Shown here piece by piece: positions 1 to 8,364 of a stretch of 25,252 bases of DNA. Source of the stretch: an uncultured Opitutia bacterium (GTDB taxonomy: Bacteria; Verrucomicrobiota; Verrucomicrobiia; Opitutales; UBA953); assembly GCA_903910245.1 (NCBI GenBank), contig CAIVYX010000140.1:1-25252 (forward strand). Reading direction: 5' to 3'. The position numbers were made by a program, and so were the translations under genes. Under the pieces are notes generated by a model. It had not been told where the DNA came from. It was given only the letters and a program-made list of their open reading frames with translations, and did no database searches. Position 1 is the first letter of the stretch, and every line of letters begins with the position of its first letter.

Positions 1-926
1 ACGCGCTTATTGACCTGGCAGGTGGCGCACCAGCGCGCGGTGAAGTCGACGTAGACGATCTTACCTTCGGCCAGTGCCTTGGCTTGGGCCTCGGGGGACC
101 AAGGCAGCCATTCGACGCCGCCGGCGTGGGGTAGGGAGGGTTCGGCTAAGGCTGGCGTGACGGTGGCTGATTCCAGTTTCACATTGATGTCGATGAAGCC
201 GCCGTCTTCGGAGCGTGTGGTGAAGTTGAGCGGGCCCGAATTGAGCGTCTCTGTGGCGTCGCGCAGCTCGATGGTCAGTTTTCCATCCGCCTTTTTCTGC
301 ATGACCGTCGCGTTGGGGGTGACGAAGTTGCGTTCCGGGAACCAGAGGTCGGCCAGCTTGCGGTCGTTGGGCAGGGCGATGGTCAGCTTCTTACCGTCGC
401 TCGAAGCCGTGGTCGAAACCATGGGGCGGAAATGTGGGTAAAGCTTGCGGTCATATTTATAGGCCACGTTGCCCGGGCCTACCTTGAGGGTGAGTTCGAC
501 GAGCGCGTCGTGCGGCCAGCAGCCCTTGTCGTCGCACTCAAGCCATTCCGCTTTTCCCTTGAGCGTGAGCGTTCCCGTCTTGCCCGCAGGAATGGCTAAT
601 TCCATCAGGATGAGCGTCTCGTCCTCGTAGACGAAGTTCATTACGCCGGCTTGGTCCAGTAGCTTGGGGCCGGGCCAGATCAGCGGGCCGACTTCCGTGC
701 CAGATTTCTCAGACCATTCGACAGTGGGCGAGGCACCGGCGTCGCCCGGGTTCTTCCAATAGATATGGAAATGGGGGTCGCAGCGGTAACGCAGGGCGAC
801 GAGGGCCTTTTCACCGGCGCGGACATCGGGCGTCAGGTTGACCATATCGACCTTCGTGCGGACGGCGGCGCTCAGGTCGCCGAGGAGGGCGAGCAGCGAG
901 AGCAGACCGAGGGCGAGGAGTCTCAT
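1..926 (-). CDS. DsbD N-terminal domain joined to thioredoxin domain (3' end outside window)
   Basis: Probable periplasmic thiol-disulfide oxidoreductase, truncated by the window edge after 308 residues. The start ATG at 926-924 is followed by a hydrophobic signal peptide (residues 1-20, ending LSAA). Residues 25-150 resemble the DsbD/ScsB N-terminal domain: a HIYWKNPGDAG motif at 54-64 and a cysteine pair C131/C136 (ECDDKGCWP), in the place of the redox cysteines of nDsbD. After a short linker, a thioredoxin fold begins near residue 281 (PWSPEAQAKA), with the active site WCATC at C300/C303. Oddly, the eight-helix DsbD membrane domain that normally separates these two domains is absent between them. 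The gene lies 50 bases after the ATP-grasp-like gene, so it could be co-transcribed with it. An AAGGTAGG stretch just before the ATG may be a weak ribosome site. The family call is fairly sure; the electron partner is unknown. Confidence 0.8.
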   Translation of the reverse strand, partial: MRLLALGLLSLLALLGDLSAAVRTKVDMVNLTPDVRAGEKALVALRYRCDPHFHIYWKNPGDAGASPTVEWSEKSGTEVGPLIWPGPKLLDQAGVMNFVYEDETLILMELAIPAGKTGTLTLKGKAEWLECDDKGCWPHDALVELTLKVGPGNVAYKYDRKLYPHFRPMVSTTASSDGKKLTIALPNDRKLADLWFPERNFVTPNATVMQKKADGKLTIELRDATETLNSGPLNFTTRSEDGGFIDINVKLESATVTPALAEPSLPHAGGVEWLPWSPEAQAKALAEGKIVYVDFTARWCATCQVNKR

Positions 927-976
927 GGGCCTACCTTGGGCTTAAACCTGGCAGGATGCAAGGCGTCGGAGACGTC

Positions 977-2365
977 TCAGGGGACCAGATGGCAGGGCAG
1001 TAGGGCTGCGTCGCTCATGCCGTGGATGATTTTCTTATCCGCGGGGCAGAACGTCGAAAGAATCCCGGAAAGCTCCACCGTATCGTTATCGACGAAGAAG
1101 TAGGGGCAGAGACGAACGCGTCCATCCGCGGGGACCACCGAGCCGTCGTCGGCGAAGACCGGGTGGGTCAGGCGCGAGGGCTTGTGGTATTCCTGCATCA
1201 CGTGGAAGGTTTCGTTCTCTGGGTTGAGCGCGTTCTCGATGGCCTCGAGCCACTCCTCGCGGGAGACGTCGCTGCCCAGCGTCACCGAGCGGGCGCCCCA
1301 GGCGGTCTCGTGGAAGCCGCTGGCCTTGATGATCAGGTTGCGTTCGCGTTGGGAAGCCTCGGCGAGTTCGGTCCATTCGCGGATCGGGCGACCGGCGAAG
1401 CCAGGGGCATGCAGGACGGCCGTCGGCGGGAGCTCCGTCTTTTCCATAATCCACGTCTGTGGGACGATGCGAAAGAGCGCTTCATGGTGATTCTCCGGGA
1501 GGTTTTCTTTCCAAAACTCGGCGAGCTGAGGGTGGTGGAGCAGGGCGAGGCCCAACTTCTCTTCTTGGAACGCTTTCATCGGCGGCGTCAGCGTGAGCGT
1601 GCCGGCTTCGACCGCGTTGAAGATGCCGTCAGCGCCCTTGACGTTGGCGAGGTCGAAGAGTTCGAAGAAACGGTAGAGGATGTCGACGCGGCGTGGCGCT
1701 CCGTCGACGGGGATGTAGGAACCATCGCCCATCTGCATGATCTGGGCGGGCGCGATGACGTGCACGTCATGGCCGAGGGTGCGGAGCTTCTCGCCGAGCC
1801 ACTCGAATTCTGGGCGATAGGTCGCGGCTTCGTCACTGACGACGATGGCAACGAGCGGGAATTTATCCTTCGGGGTCAGGCGGGCGAGCGAGGCCATGAA
1901 CCGATCAGGCATGCTATTCGCACCGATAACGCTCGGGAAGTCCTCGGCGTAGACCTCGTTGAGGTAGGCCGTGAGGCCGACGCCACCAGGGACGCTGTCG
2001 AGTTCGGTCATCGTGAAGCCGCCTTCAGTGATGAGTAGGTCGGGTCGCAGGACGACGGGGCACTGGCCTTTGACGGCGCGATGGCGGCCGTGCGCGATGA
2101 GTCCCGCGGGCTTATAACGGTCTAGGTATTCGGCGACCCAGGGCGCATAAACCTCACGGTTGCGGAGGATCTTCTTGTTGGTGAAGGAGCGGACGTAGAG
2201 ACGTTCGAGCGCGCGATGGTAGCTCAGGCAGGCCGAGCCGATACGCTTCAGGTCGCGCAGCTGCGCCTCGGTAATGGGCCAAGGCTCCGGCGAAAGCTTC
2301 CAGATCTTCTCCGCAAAGAGCGGGGTATCGAGGAGCTTCTGACGGAGGATGTCCCGGGTGGGCAT
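977..2365 (-). CDS. ATP-grasp-like protein of unknown function
   Basis: A 462-residue protein without signal peptide or membrane segments. The layout resembles circularly permuted ATP-grasp / glutathionylspermidine-synthase-like proteins. It has a substrate-side motif RPDLL...ELDSVPGGVG near residues 108-130, a VDILYRF segment followed by a NAVEAG...TPPMKAFQEEK stretch near 228-270, and a possible nucleotide-binding lysine in LIIKASGFHETAWG near 344-358. These proteins ligate an amine to a carboxylate using ATP, but I cannot name a substrate. The ATG at 2365 lies 16 bases after the prfB stop codon, so the two are probably co-transcribed. No Shine-Dalgarno is visible. Membership in the ATP-grasp superfamily is my reading of motif order, not a search result. 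Confidence 0.72.
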   Translation of the reverse strand: MPTRDILRQKLLDTPLFAEKIWKLSPEPWPITEAQLRDLKRIGSACLSYHRALERLYVRSFTNKKILRNREVYAPWVAEYLDRYKPAGLIAHGRHRAVKGQCPVVLRPDLLITEGGFTMTELDSVPGGVGLTAYLNEVYAEDFPSVIGANSMPDRFMASLARLTPKDKFPLVAIVVSDEAATYRPEFEWLGEKLRTLGHDVHVIAPAQIMQMGDGSYIPVDGAPRRVDILYRFFELFDLANVKGADGIFNAVEAGTLTLTPPMKAFQEEKLGLALLHHPQLAEFWKENLPENHHEALFRIVPQTWIMEKTELPPTAVLHAPGFAGRPIREWTELAEASQRERNLIIKASGFHETAWGARSVTLGSDVSREEWLEAIENALNPENETFHVMQEYHKPSRLTHPVFADDGSVVPADGRVRLCPYFFVDNDTVELSGILSTFCPADKKIIHGMSDAALLPCHLVP

Positions 2366-2381
2366 GGGGGTGGGGGAGGAC

Positions 2382-3527
2382 TTAGTCCTCGATCTTGATG
2401 TCCTTATTACGGGTGCGCGGGCCGCCAGCGCGAAGCCAGCCGTTGATGAACGCGTCGATGTCGCCGTCCATGACCGCCTGAATGTTACCCGTCTCCACGC
2501 CTGTGCGGAGGTCTTTTACCATCTGGTAAGGTTGGAAGACGTAGGAGCGGATCTGGTTGCCCCAGCCGATGTCGCCCTTTTCTCCGTAATATTTCTCCAT
2601 CTCCGCGCGCTTGTCGTCGATGGTCTTTTCGTAGATGCGGGCGCGGAGAATCTTCATCGCGAGGGCGCGGTTTTTAACCTGGGATCGTTCGCGCTGGCAG
2701 GCCACAACAATGCCCGTCGGGATGTGTGTGAGGCGGACGGCGGATTCGGTTTTGTTGACGTGCTGGCCGCCCTTGCCGCTGGAACGGTAGACGTCGACGC
2801 GCAGGTCGGCTTCGTTGACCTCGACGTCGATGTCATCATCGATTTCCGCGACCACGTCGACGGAGGCGAAGGACGTGTGGCGACGGGCGTTGGCGTCGAA
2901 AGGGGAGATGCGGACGAGGCGATGGACGCCGCGCTCGGCCTTGACGTAGCCATAGGCATTGGGGCCTTCGAGGCGGAACGTGGCCTGGCTGATGCCCGCA
3001 CCTTCGCCTTCGGCGATGTCTTCGACTTCGATTTTAAAACCGCGACGTTCGGCCCAGCGGGTGTACATGCGGTAGAGCAGGTCAGCCCAGTCGTTGGATT
3101 CCGTGCCGCCGGCGCCGGCCTTGACGGTGACAATAGCGTTGGAGCGGTCGTGCAGGCCGGAGAGGAAGGAGGCGATCTCGAGCTCCGCGACGGCGGCGAG
3201 CAAGTCGGTGCCGAGCTTGCGGAGTTCCTCGACCTCGGCGTCGGCTGTACCATCCGGCGATTCCGTGATCAGTTCGGCGAGGGTCTTGGCGTCTTCGATC
3301 TGTCGCCGAAAGGCGACCTGGGGGGCGACGATGACCTTATGGACGTTGCACTCCGAGATGACCTTCTGGGCGGCCTTCTGGCTATCCCAGAAGTTCTGGG
3401 CAGTCATCAGCTCTTCGAGCTTTGCAATCGCGGCCTGTTTGCCCGCGACGTCGAGGAACTTCCAGAGGTAACCGGCGCGGCGTTCGACTTCGTCGAGACT
3501 GGCTCGGATTTCGGGCGGAATATACAT
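2382..3527 (-). CDS. prfB: Peptide chain release factor 2
   Basis: RF2 recognises UGA and UAA stop codons on the ribosome and triggers hydrolysis of peptidyl-tRNA. The 381-residue protein has the full family layout: a helical N-terminal domain, the SPF tripeptide that reads the stop codon at 208-210 (VRISPFDANARRHTSF), and the catalytic GGQ at 253-255 (GKGGQHVNKTESAVRL). It ends in the normal RF2 tail with a lysine-rich extension. In many bacteria prfB has an in-frame UGA near codon 26 that forces a +1 frameshift. Here the region GYLWKFLD (residues 19-26) is read straight through in one frame with no internal stop, so that autoregulation is missing. It is the first gene of a minus-strand group with the ATP-grasp-like and DsbD-like genes, and a candidate promoter lies upstream. 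Confidence 0.97.
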   Translation of the reverse strand: MYIPPEIRASLDEVERRAGYLWKFLDVAGKQAAIAKLEELMTAQNFWDSQKAAQKVISECNVHKVIVAPQVAFRRQIEDAKTLAELITESPDGTADAEVEELRKLGTDLLAAVAELEIASFLSGLHDRSNAIVTVKAGAGGTESNDWADLLYRMYTRWAERRGFKIEVEDIAEGEGAGISQATFRLEGPNAYGYVKAERGVHRLVRISPFDANARRHTSFASVDVVAEIDDDIDVEVNEADLRVDVYRSSGKGGQHVNKTESAVRLTHIPTGIVVACQRERSQVKNRALAMKILRARIYEKTIDDKRAEMEKYYGEKGDIGWGNQIRSYVFQPYQMVKDLRTGVETGNIQAVMDGDIDAFINGWLRAGGPRTRNKDIKIED

Positions 3528-3580
3528 CGGAAAGCGGTAGGAAAGGGGAGGGGCTCTCCTTGGTTGGAGGGCGAAGGTTG

Positions 3581-3609
3581 GGAATACCTAGGCCATCCTT
3601 TGTTTTCAA
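3581..3609 (-). promoter_or_regulatory. Candidate sigma70-type promoter for prfB
   Basis: On the minus strand a TTGAAA hexamer (3609-3604) is followed after exactly 17 bases by TATTCC (3586-3581), about 54 bases before the prfB ATG. It sits in the 172-base divergent gap between prfB and the M16 peptidase gene, the only sizeable non-coding stretch in this part. The -10 match is weak and the call rests on spacing and position alone. Confidence 0.3.
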
Positions 3610-3699
3610 TGTCAGAGTGGGGCTGGTCGGGCTCTCATTTGCCCCGGCACGGACTGGTCGCACTTGCACCCCGTCGAGGCTGGGGCATACATCGAGCCC

Positions 3700-6252
3700 A
3701 TGTCGTATCTTGAAGGCCTGAGTTTCGCCCAGATTGCCGGTCCCTTACCTGAGCGCCGGGTCCTGGCTAACGGACTCGAGGTTATCTACTCCCATCGGCC
3801 CGGCATCGGGCTGTGCACCGTCCAGGCCTGGGTCCGCACGGGCAGTATCCACGAGGGTCGTTGGGAAGGCTCAGGCATCTCTCACTATCTCGAGCACATG
3901 GTCTTTAAGGGTACCGGTCGCTTTACGAACCGTGAGCTCACTGACGCCATCCATCGCAGCGGGGGTTCCTCCAATGCCTATACGACGTTCGACCGGACGG
4001 TCTACTACGTCGACGCGCCGCAGGAAGGTTTTGAGACCGCGATGGAAGCGATCGCCGACATGGTCTTCGATCCGCTTATCACGGATGCCGACGCGAAGAT
4101 GGAGCGTGAAGTCATCTTGCGCGAAATCGCAATGTGCGATGACGAGCATGACCAGATGCTGGCCAAGTCCGTCTTGGAAGAGGCGGTACGTTCGCATCCT
4201 TTACGCCAACCAGTAATCGGCCATCGCGACCTCTTTGTGCGCATCACCCCGGATGACCTGCGAGCCTATCATTCCAGCCGCTATGTCCCGACGAACGTCG
4301 TACTCGCCCTAGGCGGTAGCATGCCGCCAGAGGAAGTCTTTGCTTCGGCCGAGCGATGGTTCGGTCGTTTCGCTCGCCGACCCCTCAACGATATCGCTGG
4401 GCACCAGGAACCTCCCCAGGGCGGTGTCCGTCGCGCCGATCTCATCCGCGAGGTCAGTACCTCCAAGGGCGTCGCCTGCTGGCGTATCCCGGGTTACTTC
4501 GACGAAGGTCGCCTCGCCACGGACCTATTCCTCGGCGTCCTCGGCGCGGGTAACAGTTCGTTGCTCTGGAGTGAACTCCGCGAGAAGCGTAAGCTTATCC
4601 ATGGTATCGACGCCTCGGGCTTCGGTATTCGCGACCTAGGGCTCGCTTGGTGCAGTTGGACGGGTGAAGCCGGTACGTCCGCCCCCGTGGTGGAACAGGC
4701 AATCTCCGAAGTCGTCGACGGCCTCCTGCAGAAAGGCGTTACGCCGGCGCAGTTTGAGAAGGTCCGTCGCCAGTCCGTTGTCGGGATGGTCAACGGCCAG
4801 AAGAATATCCACGGGCTGACCAGCCGCGTCGCCCATGCGGCTACGATTGGTCATGATATTTCCTGGCCGCAGCGCGGCGTGGAGCATCTGGCTAAACTCG
4901 GCGCCGAGGACCTCACCCGCGAAGCCCGCAAGTGGCTTCGTTCGGACAACGTTACTTTCGGTACCATGCGGGGCGGCAAGGCAGATACCTCCGCGGCCAG
5001 CGCCACCGCGACGGTCACGCCGGACCGCTTCGAGACCTTCACCTTGGACAACGGCGTCCGCGTCGTGCTGCAGCACGATGCCACTATCCCCAAGGCTGGG
5101 GTCGGCGTTTTCCTCGCTGGCGGCCTCGCTTACGAAGAGTCCGAAAAGCGGGGCACCACGGGCCTCCTCGGCACCATGTTTGCTCGCGATAACGTGCATC
5201 GCACCAAGGAGGAGGTGGCTCAACTCGTCGATAGCATCGGCGCGACCTTCGCAGATCATGGTACGCAGGTCTCCTGCGGACTCTGGGGCGAGGCCCTCAG
5301 CTCGGATTTCGAAAAGATCTCTGAACTCATCGCCGACGGTATCCTCGGTCCGAAGATTCTGCCGGAGACTTTCGCCTTGGAGCGCGCCGCCATCATCACC
5401 GCTTGCCGCGAAGCCGAAGACGACATCGTCGAGAAGGCCCGACTGCAGCTTCAGCGCCAGTATTTCGGTGCGCATCCGCTCGCCATCGACGCCTGCGGTA
5501 CGCCGGAAACTTTAGCGAAGATTCAGCCGTCAGACTTGGCGGCGTTGCACCAGGCCCTGGTCGTCGCTGACAATATCGTCGTCGGCGTCAGTGGCGCCTT
5601 CGATCGCCCGACGGTCATGGAGTTCGTCAACCGCCGCTTCGGCTCCTTGCCGAAGCTTTCGCTGAGCCGCCGTGACCTGCCGAGGCACGCGCCATCCCTC
5701 GCCTCCAAGGTCCTCGAGCGAGCGCAGGGTGAACAGGCCGTCGTCGCCATCGCTTTCCCCCATTGTGGTTTCGGGCCGGACGAGGTCGTCGCCGCGAACG
5801 TGACCGAAGAACTGCTCAGCGGCATGGCCAGTGGTTTGTTCCGCCGGGTGCGCGAAGAGAAGGGCATGGCCTATTTCGTCGGCGCTACGCGGGTCGAAGT
5901 CGTCGACCAAGGTATGTTCTACCTTTATGCCGGCACCGCGCCGGCCTCGGCCCAAGAGGTCGCGAAAGAGATGCGCTTGGAGCTTGATCGTCTCCGTAAG
6001 GGAAAGTTCGCCCCGAACGAGATTGAGGATGCCAAGCGCCGCATGCGCGTTTCCCGTCGGCAGGGACGTCAGTCCGCCGGCGCTCGCATGCAGGGAGCGC
6101 TCGTGCGCGAGGTGGCGGGCCTAGGGGCTAATTTCGATGCCGAGTGGGAACGCCGCATGAGCCTGACCGATGAAGCCGCCGTGCAGGGATTTGCCCAGCG
6201 CTATCTCGACGCCCATTTCGAGCAGGAGCTCATCGTCCTCCCGAAGGAGTGA
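3700..6252 (+). CDS. Fused M16 family zinc metallopeptidase
   Basis: An 850-residue protein holding two M16 (pitrilysin/processing-peptidase) halves in one chain. The N-terminal half is catalytic: the inverted zinc motif HYLEH is at 62-66, and a third ligand, E142, lies in REIAMCDDE 76 residues later, the expected spacing. The C-terminal half starts near residue 440 (FTLDNGVRVVL) and has GLLGTM where HxxEH would be, so it is the structural, non-catalytic half. Such enzymes close like a clam around peptides and degrade them. I see no signal peptide, so it is probably cytoplasmic. I chose ATG 3700 over an upstream in-frame TTG at 3664 because TTG is rare and the added 12 residues look non-conserved. 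The gene stands alone on the plus strand between divergent prfB and a convergent operon. Confidence 0.93.
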   Translation: MSYLEGLSFAQIAGPLPERRVLANGLEVIYSHRPGIGLCTVQAWVRTGSIHEGRWEGSGISHYLEHMVFKGTGRFTNRELTDAIHRSGGSSNAYTTFDRTVYYVDAPQEGFETAMEAIADMVFDPLITDADAKMEREVILREIAMCDDEHDQMLAKSVLEEAVRSHPLRQPVIGHRDLFVRITPDDLRAYHSSRYVPTNVVLALGGSMPPEEVFASAERWFGRFARRPLNDIAGHQEPPQGGVRRADLIREVSTSKGVACWRIPGYFDEGRLATDLFLGVLGAGNSSLLWSELREKRKLIHGIDASGFGIRDLGLAWCSWTGEAGTSAPVVEQAISEVVDGLLQKGVTPAQFEKVRRQSVVGMVNGQKNIHGLTSRVAHAATIGHDISWPQRGVEHLAKLGAEDLTREARKWLRSDNVTFGTMRGGKADTSAASATATVTPDRFETFTLDNGVRVVLQHDATIPKAGVGVFLAGGLAYEESEKRGTTGLLGTMFARDNVHRTKEEVAQLVDSIGATFADHGTQVSCGLWGEALSSDFEKISELIADGILGPKILPETFALERAAIITACREAEDDIVEKARLQLQRQYFGAHPLAIDACGTPETLAKIQPSDLAALHQALVVADNIVVGVSGAFDRPTVMEFVNRRFGSLPKLSLSRRDLPRHAPSLASKVLERAQGEQAVVAIAFPHCGFGPDEVVAANVTEELLSGMASGLFRRVREEKGMAYFVGATRVEVVDQGMFYLYAGTAPASAQEVAKEMRLELDRLRKGKFAPNEIEDAKRRMRVSRRQGRQSAGARMQGALVREVAGLGANFDAEWERRMSLTDEAAVQGFAQRYLDAHFEQELIVLPKE

Positions 6253-7518
6253 TTAAGCGTCCTCGAAGTGCCGCTTCGCGAACCAGGCTGAAAGGATGCC
6301 GGGAATCGCGAGACTGAGCGCGAACAGGAAGTAGTGGGCGTAGCCCAGTCGATCGGAGAGCGAGCCAGCCCAGAGGCCCGGGAGATAGTTAGCCACCAGC
6401 GCAACGGTGGACAGTGCGGCGTAGCGGATGGCCGCTCCAGACCCAGAGGCTAGTTTCATCATGGCGAGCAGCAGGGCGCACATGCCTGCGCCGTAAGCCA
6501 GGTATTCGATGAAGAAGACAGTACCGATCACAGAGAGGTCATGGGACCCTTTCGCGGCGAGCCAAGCGATGGCGGCCAAGGGCGCATGCATCGCGATGCC
6601 GAGCGGGATCAGCGAACGGCCGAGTCCGACACGGGCCACGACTTGGGAGCCGATGATGCCGCCGAGGGCCAGACCTAGGACCGCGGTTACGATGCGCATC
6701 TGCGCGTAGGTCTGGTTATCTAAGGCTAGGCCGCCGGGGCTCGTCGAAGTGGCGAAAAGAGGCAGGATGCGCGCCATGTGGATCTCGCTGGCGCGGTAGA
6801 ACAAGATGAGCCCGAAGACGGCGAAGAGTCGCGGGTCGACGAAGAGCGAGCGCAGGCCTTGGAGCATTTCTTCATACCGTTCGCCGATGGACCGCGCATC
6901 CGCGGCTTGGGCGGTCTCACTTCTGAGCCCGAGGGCGTTAGCGGCGGTGGCGAACAGCGCGAGCAGGCCGGCCGCGACCAAGGACCAGGACCACGCGTCG
7001 GCTGATTGAGGGCCGTAGTCCATGATGCGTCCGGCGAGCCAGATCAGGCCAGGGCCAGCCAGCACCATGCCCAGCTTGGATGCGAAGTTCAGCAGGCCCG
7101 AGTGGGTCGCCCGGGTGCGATCGTCGAGGGCGGAGACGAAGTAGCCATCGAGGGCGAAATCGTGAGCGGCGGCGACGAATGACAAGAGCACCAAGCAGGC
7201 GATGATGGCAGGAGAGGAGGGGTGATCGGCGGCTACCTGTAGGGCCAGTCCGCCCAGCAAGACGGAGATCGCCAGTTCGGTAATTAGGATGAAGCCGCGC
7301 GGGCGGAAGGCGGCGACCAGGGGTGCGAGGAGGATCTTGAAGCCGAAGATCAACCCAAGGTAGGCGACAGCCTGAGTGATGTCCTTATCCGCATAGCCCG
7401 TGTTCTTTAAAGCGACCGGCAGGGCCTCGTCGCGGACCGCGGCGGGAATGGACTGGAAGAGGTAGGCCGCGGTGACCCAGAGCCAAGCGCGTCGGGGAAT
7501 CGCCGCGGGCTCTTTCAT
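6253..7518 (-). CDS. MFS permease, AmpG-like
   Basis: A 421-residue integral membrane protein with about 12 hydrophobic helices, the size of a major facilitator superfamily transporter. The start (AWLWVTAAYLFQSIPAAV), the AAAHDFALDGYFV segment near 115-127, and the C-terminal end (GYAHYFLFALSLAIPGILSAWF) resemble the AmpG/PAT branch, whose members carry muropeptides or acetyl-CoA across the inner membrane. The substrate here cannot be told from sequence. If it takes up anhydromuropeptides it would feed the amino-sugar operon further along, but that is speculation. It is the last gene of the mla operon, starting 3 bases after the preceding stop codon. Its stop codon touches the stop of the convergent M16 gene with no base between, so there is no room for a conventional terminator outside coding sequence. 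Confidence 0.8.
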   Translation of the reverse strand: MKEPAAIPRRAWLWVTAAYLFQSIPAAVRDEALPVALKNTGYADKDITQAVAYLGLIFGFKILLAPLVAAFRPRGFILITELAISVLLGGLALQVAADHPSSPAIIACLVLLSFVAAAHDFALDGYFVSALDDRTRATHSGLLNFASKLGMVLAGPGLIWLAGRIMDYGPQSADAWSWSLVAAGLLALFATAANALGLRSETAQAADARSIGERYEEMLQGLRSLFVDPRLFAVFGLILFYRASEIHMARILPLFATSTSPGGLALDNQTYAQMRIVTAVLGLALGGIIGSQVVARVGLGRSLIPLGIAMHAPLAAIAWLAAKGSHDLSVIGTVFFIEYLAYGAGMCALLLAMMKLASGSGAAIRYAALSTVALVANYLPGLWAGSLSDRLGYAHYFLFALSLAIPGILSAWFAKRHFEDA

Positions 7519-7521
7519 TGC

Positions 7522-8358
7522 TTAGGCGCCTTCGCCGAGCTGAGCGCGGCCGAAGTGGTCGACGGAGCGGAGCAGGCCGTCGACGAACTTGGCGACGGTG
7601 ATATTCAGGCCGAGTAGTTCGGAGTCTGTGAGGTTGAGCATCTCGCCAGGCTTGAAGGTGCGGGTGGTGTCCGTCAGGCGGGCGACCATCTTGGGCTTGC
7701 TCTCGTCGCTGAGGACATGGCGGGTGACGCCAGGTGGAAGCTCGGGCTCAGCTTCCGGAGTCTTTGCCGGTTCGGCGGGGGCTTCGAAGTCCTGCATCGC
7801 CTTGAACTCGAGGGTCAGGGAGCCGTCCGGGGTGATGTCGTCGTTGGTGACGAGGCCACCGCGGACGAGTACACGCAGAGCGGCGGCGAGGCTGAAGACG
7901 CCGTCCTCCAGGTCGCAAACAATACCGAAATTCTCTTCAAGGGCCGTGAAGCGGTCTTGCAGAGTCATTTTTTGAAAGGCGTTCTGCTTCTCCGAGATGA
8001 TCTTCTCGATGAGCGGGTCGCGGCGCTGGGTTTTGCCTTGTTCGCGGATGAAGAGGCACAGCAGGTGGCACTGCACCATGGATTCCGAGGAGAGCGTCAG
8101 CAGGTCGTTGACCGTCGTGCGCATCATCAGGCCGCGGGCGTAGGCGAGCATCTGTTCCGGAGGCAGGTGGGCCTGCGGGACTGGCATCACGCGGGAGACG
8201 GAGGAGAAGTGTTCGTAGGCCTTGGGGTCGGCCGTGTGCAGTCCGGCGATACTGAACGCGAGCATGTCATGCTGGCGTTGGAGCGCCGTGAAGAACGTGC
8301 GGCTGATATTTTGGAGCGAGAGGACGTTCTCGCCGTTGCCGGGCGGGGGCTGCGACAT
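7522..8358 (-). CDS. Uncharacterised protein in the mla operon
   Basis: I do not recognise this 278-residue protein. It is soluble-looking, with no signal peptide or membrane helix. The N-terminal two thirds (to about residue 190) is mostly helical in character, with a QNAFQKMTLQDRFTALEENFGI segment in the middle. A proline/glutamate-rich linker follows at about 190-212 (FEAPAEPAKTPEAEPELPPG), then a short C-terminal module ending in GLLRSVDHFGRAQ. It lies 6 bases after the SpoU-like gene and 3 bases before the MFS gene, so it is clearly part of the operon. Its base composition and codon use look like its neighbours, so I see no sign of recent transfer. It may be a lineage-specific verrucomicrobial protein. 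Confidence 0.72.
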   Translation of the reverse strand: MSQPPPGNGENVLSLQNISRTFFTALQRQHDMLAFSIAGLHTADPKAYEHFSSVSRVMPVPQAHLPPEQMLAYARGLMMRTTVNDLLTLSSESMVQCHLLCLFIREQGKTQRRDPLIEKIISEKQNAFQKMTLQDRFTALEENFGIVCDLEDGVFSLAAALRVLVRGGLVTNDDITPDGSLTLEFKAMQDFEAPAEPAKTPEAEPELPPGVTRHVLSDESKPKMVARLTDTTRTFKPGEMLNLTDSELLGLNITVAKFVDGLLRSVDHFGRAQLGEGA

Positions 8359-8364
8359 AGGAAA

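Noticed and set aside
1022..2038. 338-codon open frame opposite the ATP-grasp-like gene
   Set aside because: Antisense shadow; no recognisable domain, and the minus-strand frame is longer and has family-like motifs.
2349..3713. 454-codon open frame on the plus strand opposite prfB
   Set aside because: It mirrors prfB, which has all RF2 motifs. The translation is rich in Val, Asp and Gly as expected from antisense of GC-rich coding DNA.
4636..5475. 279-codon minus-strand frame inside the M16 gene
   Set aside because: Opposite a clear M16 peptidase; no motifs.
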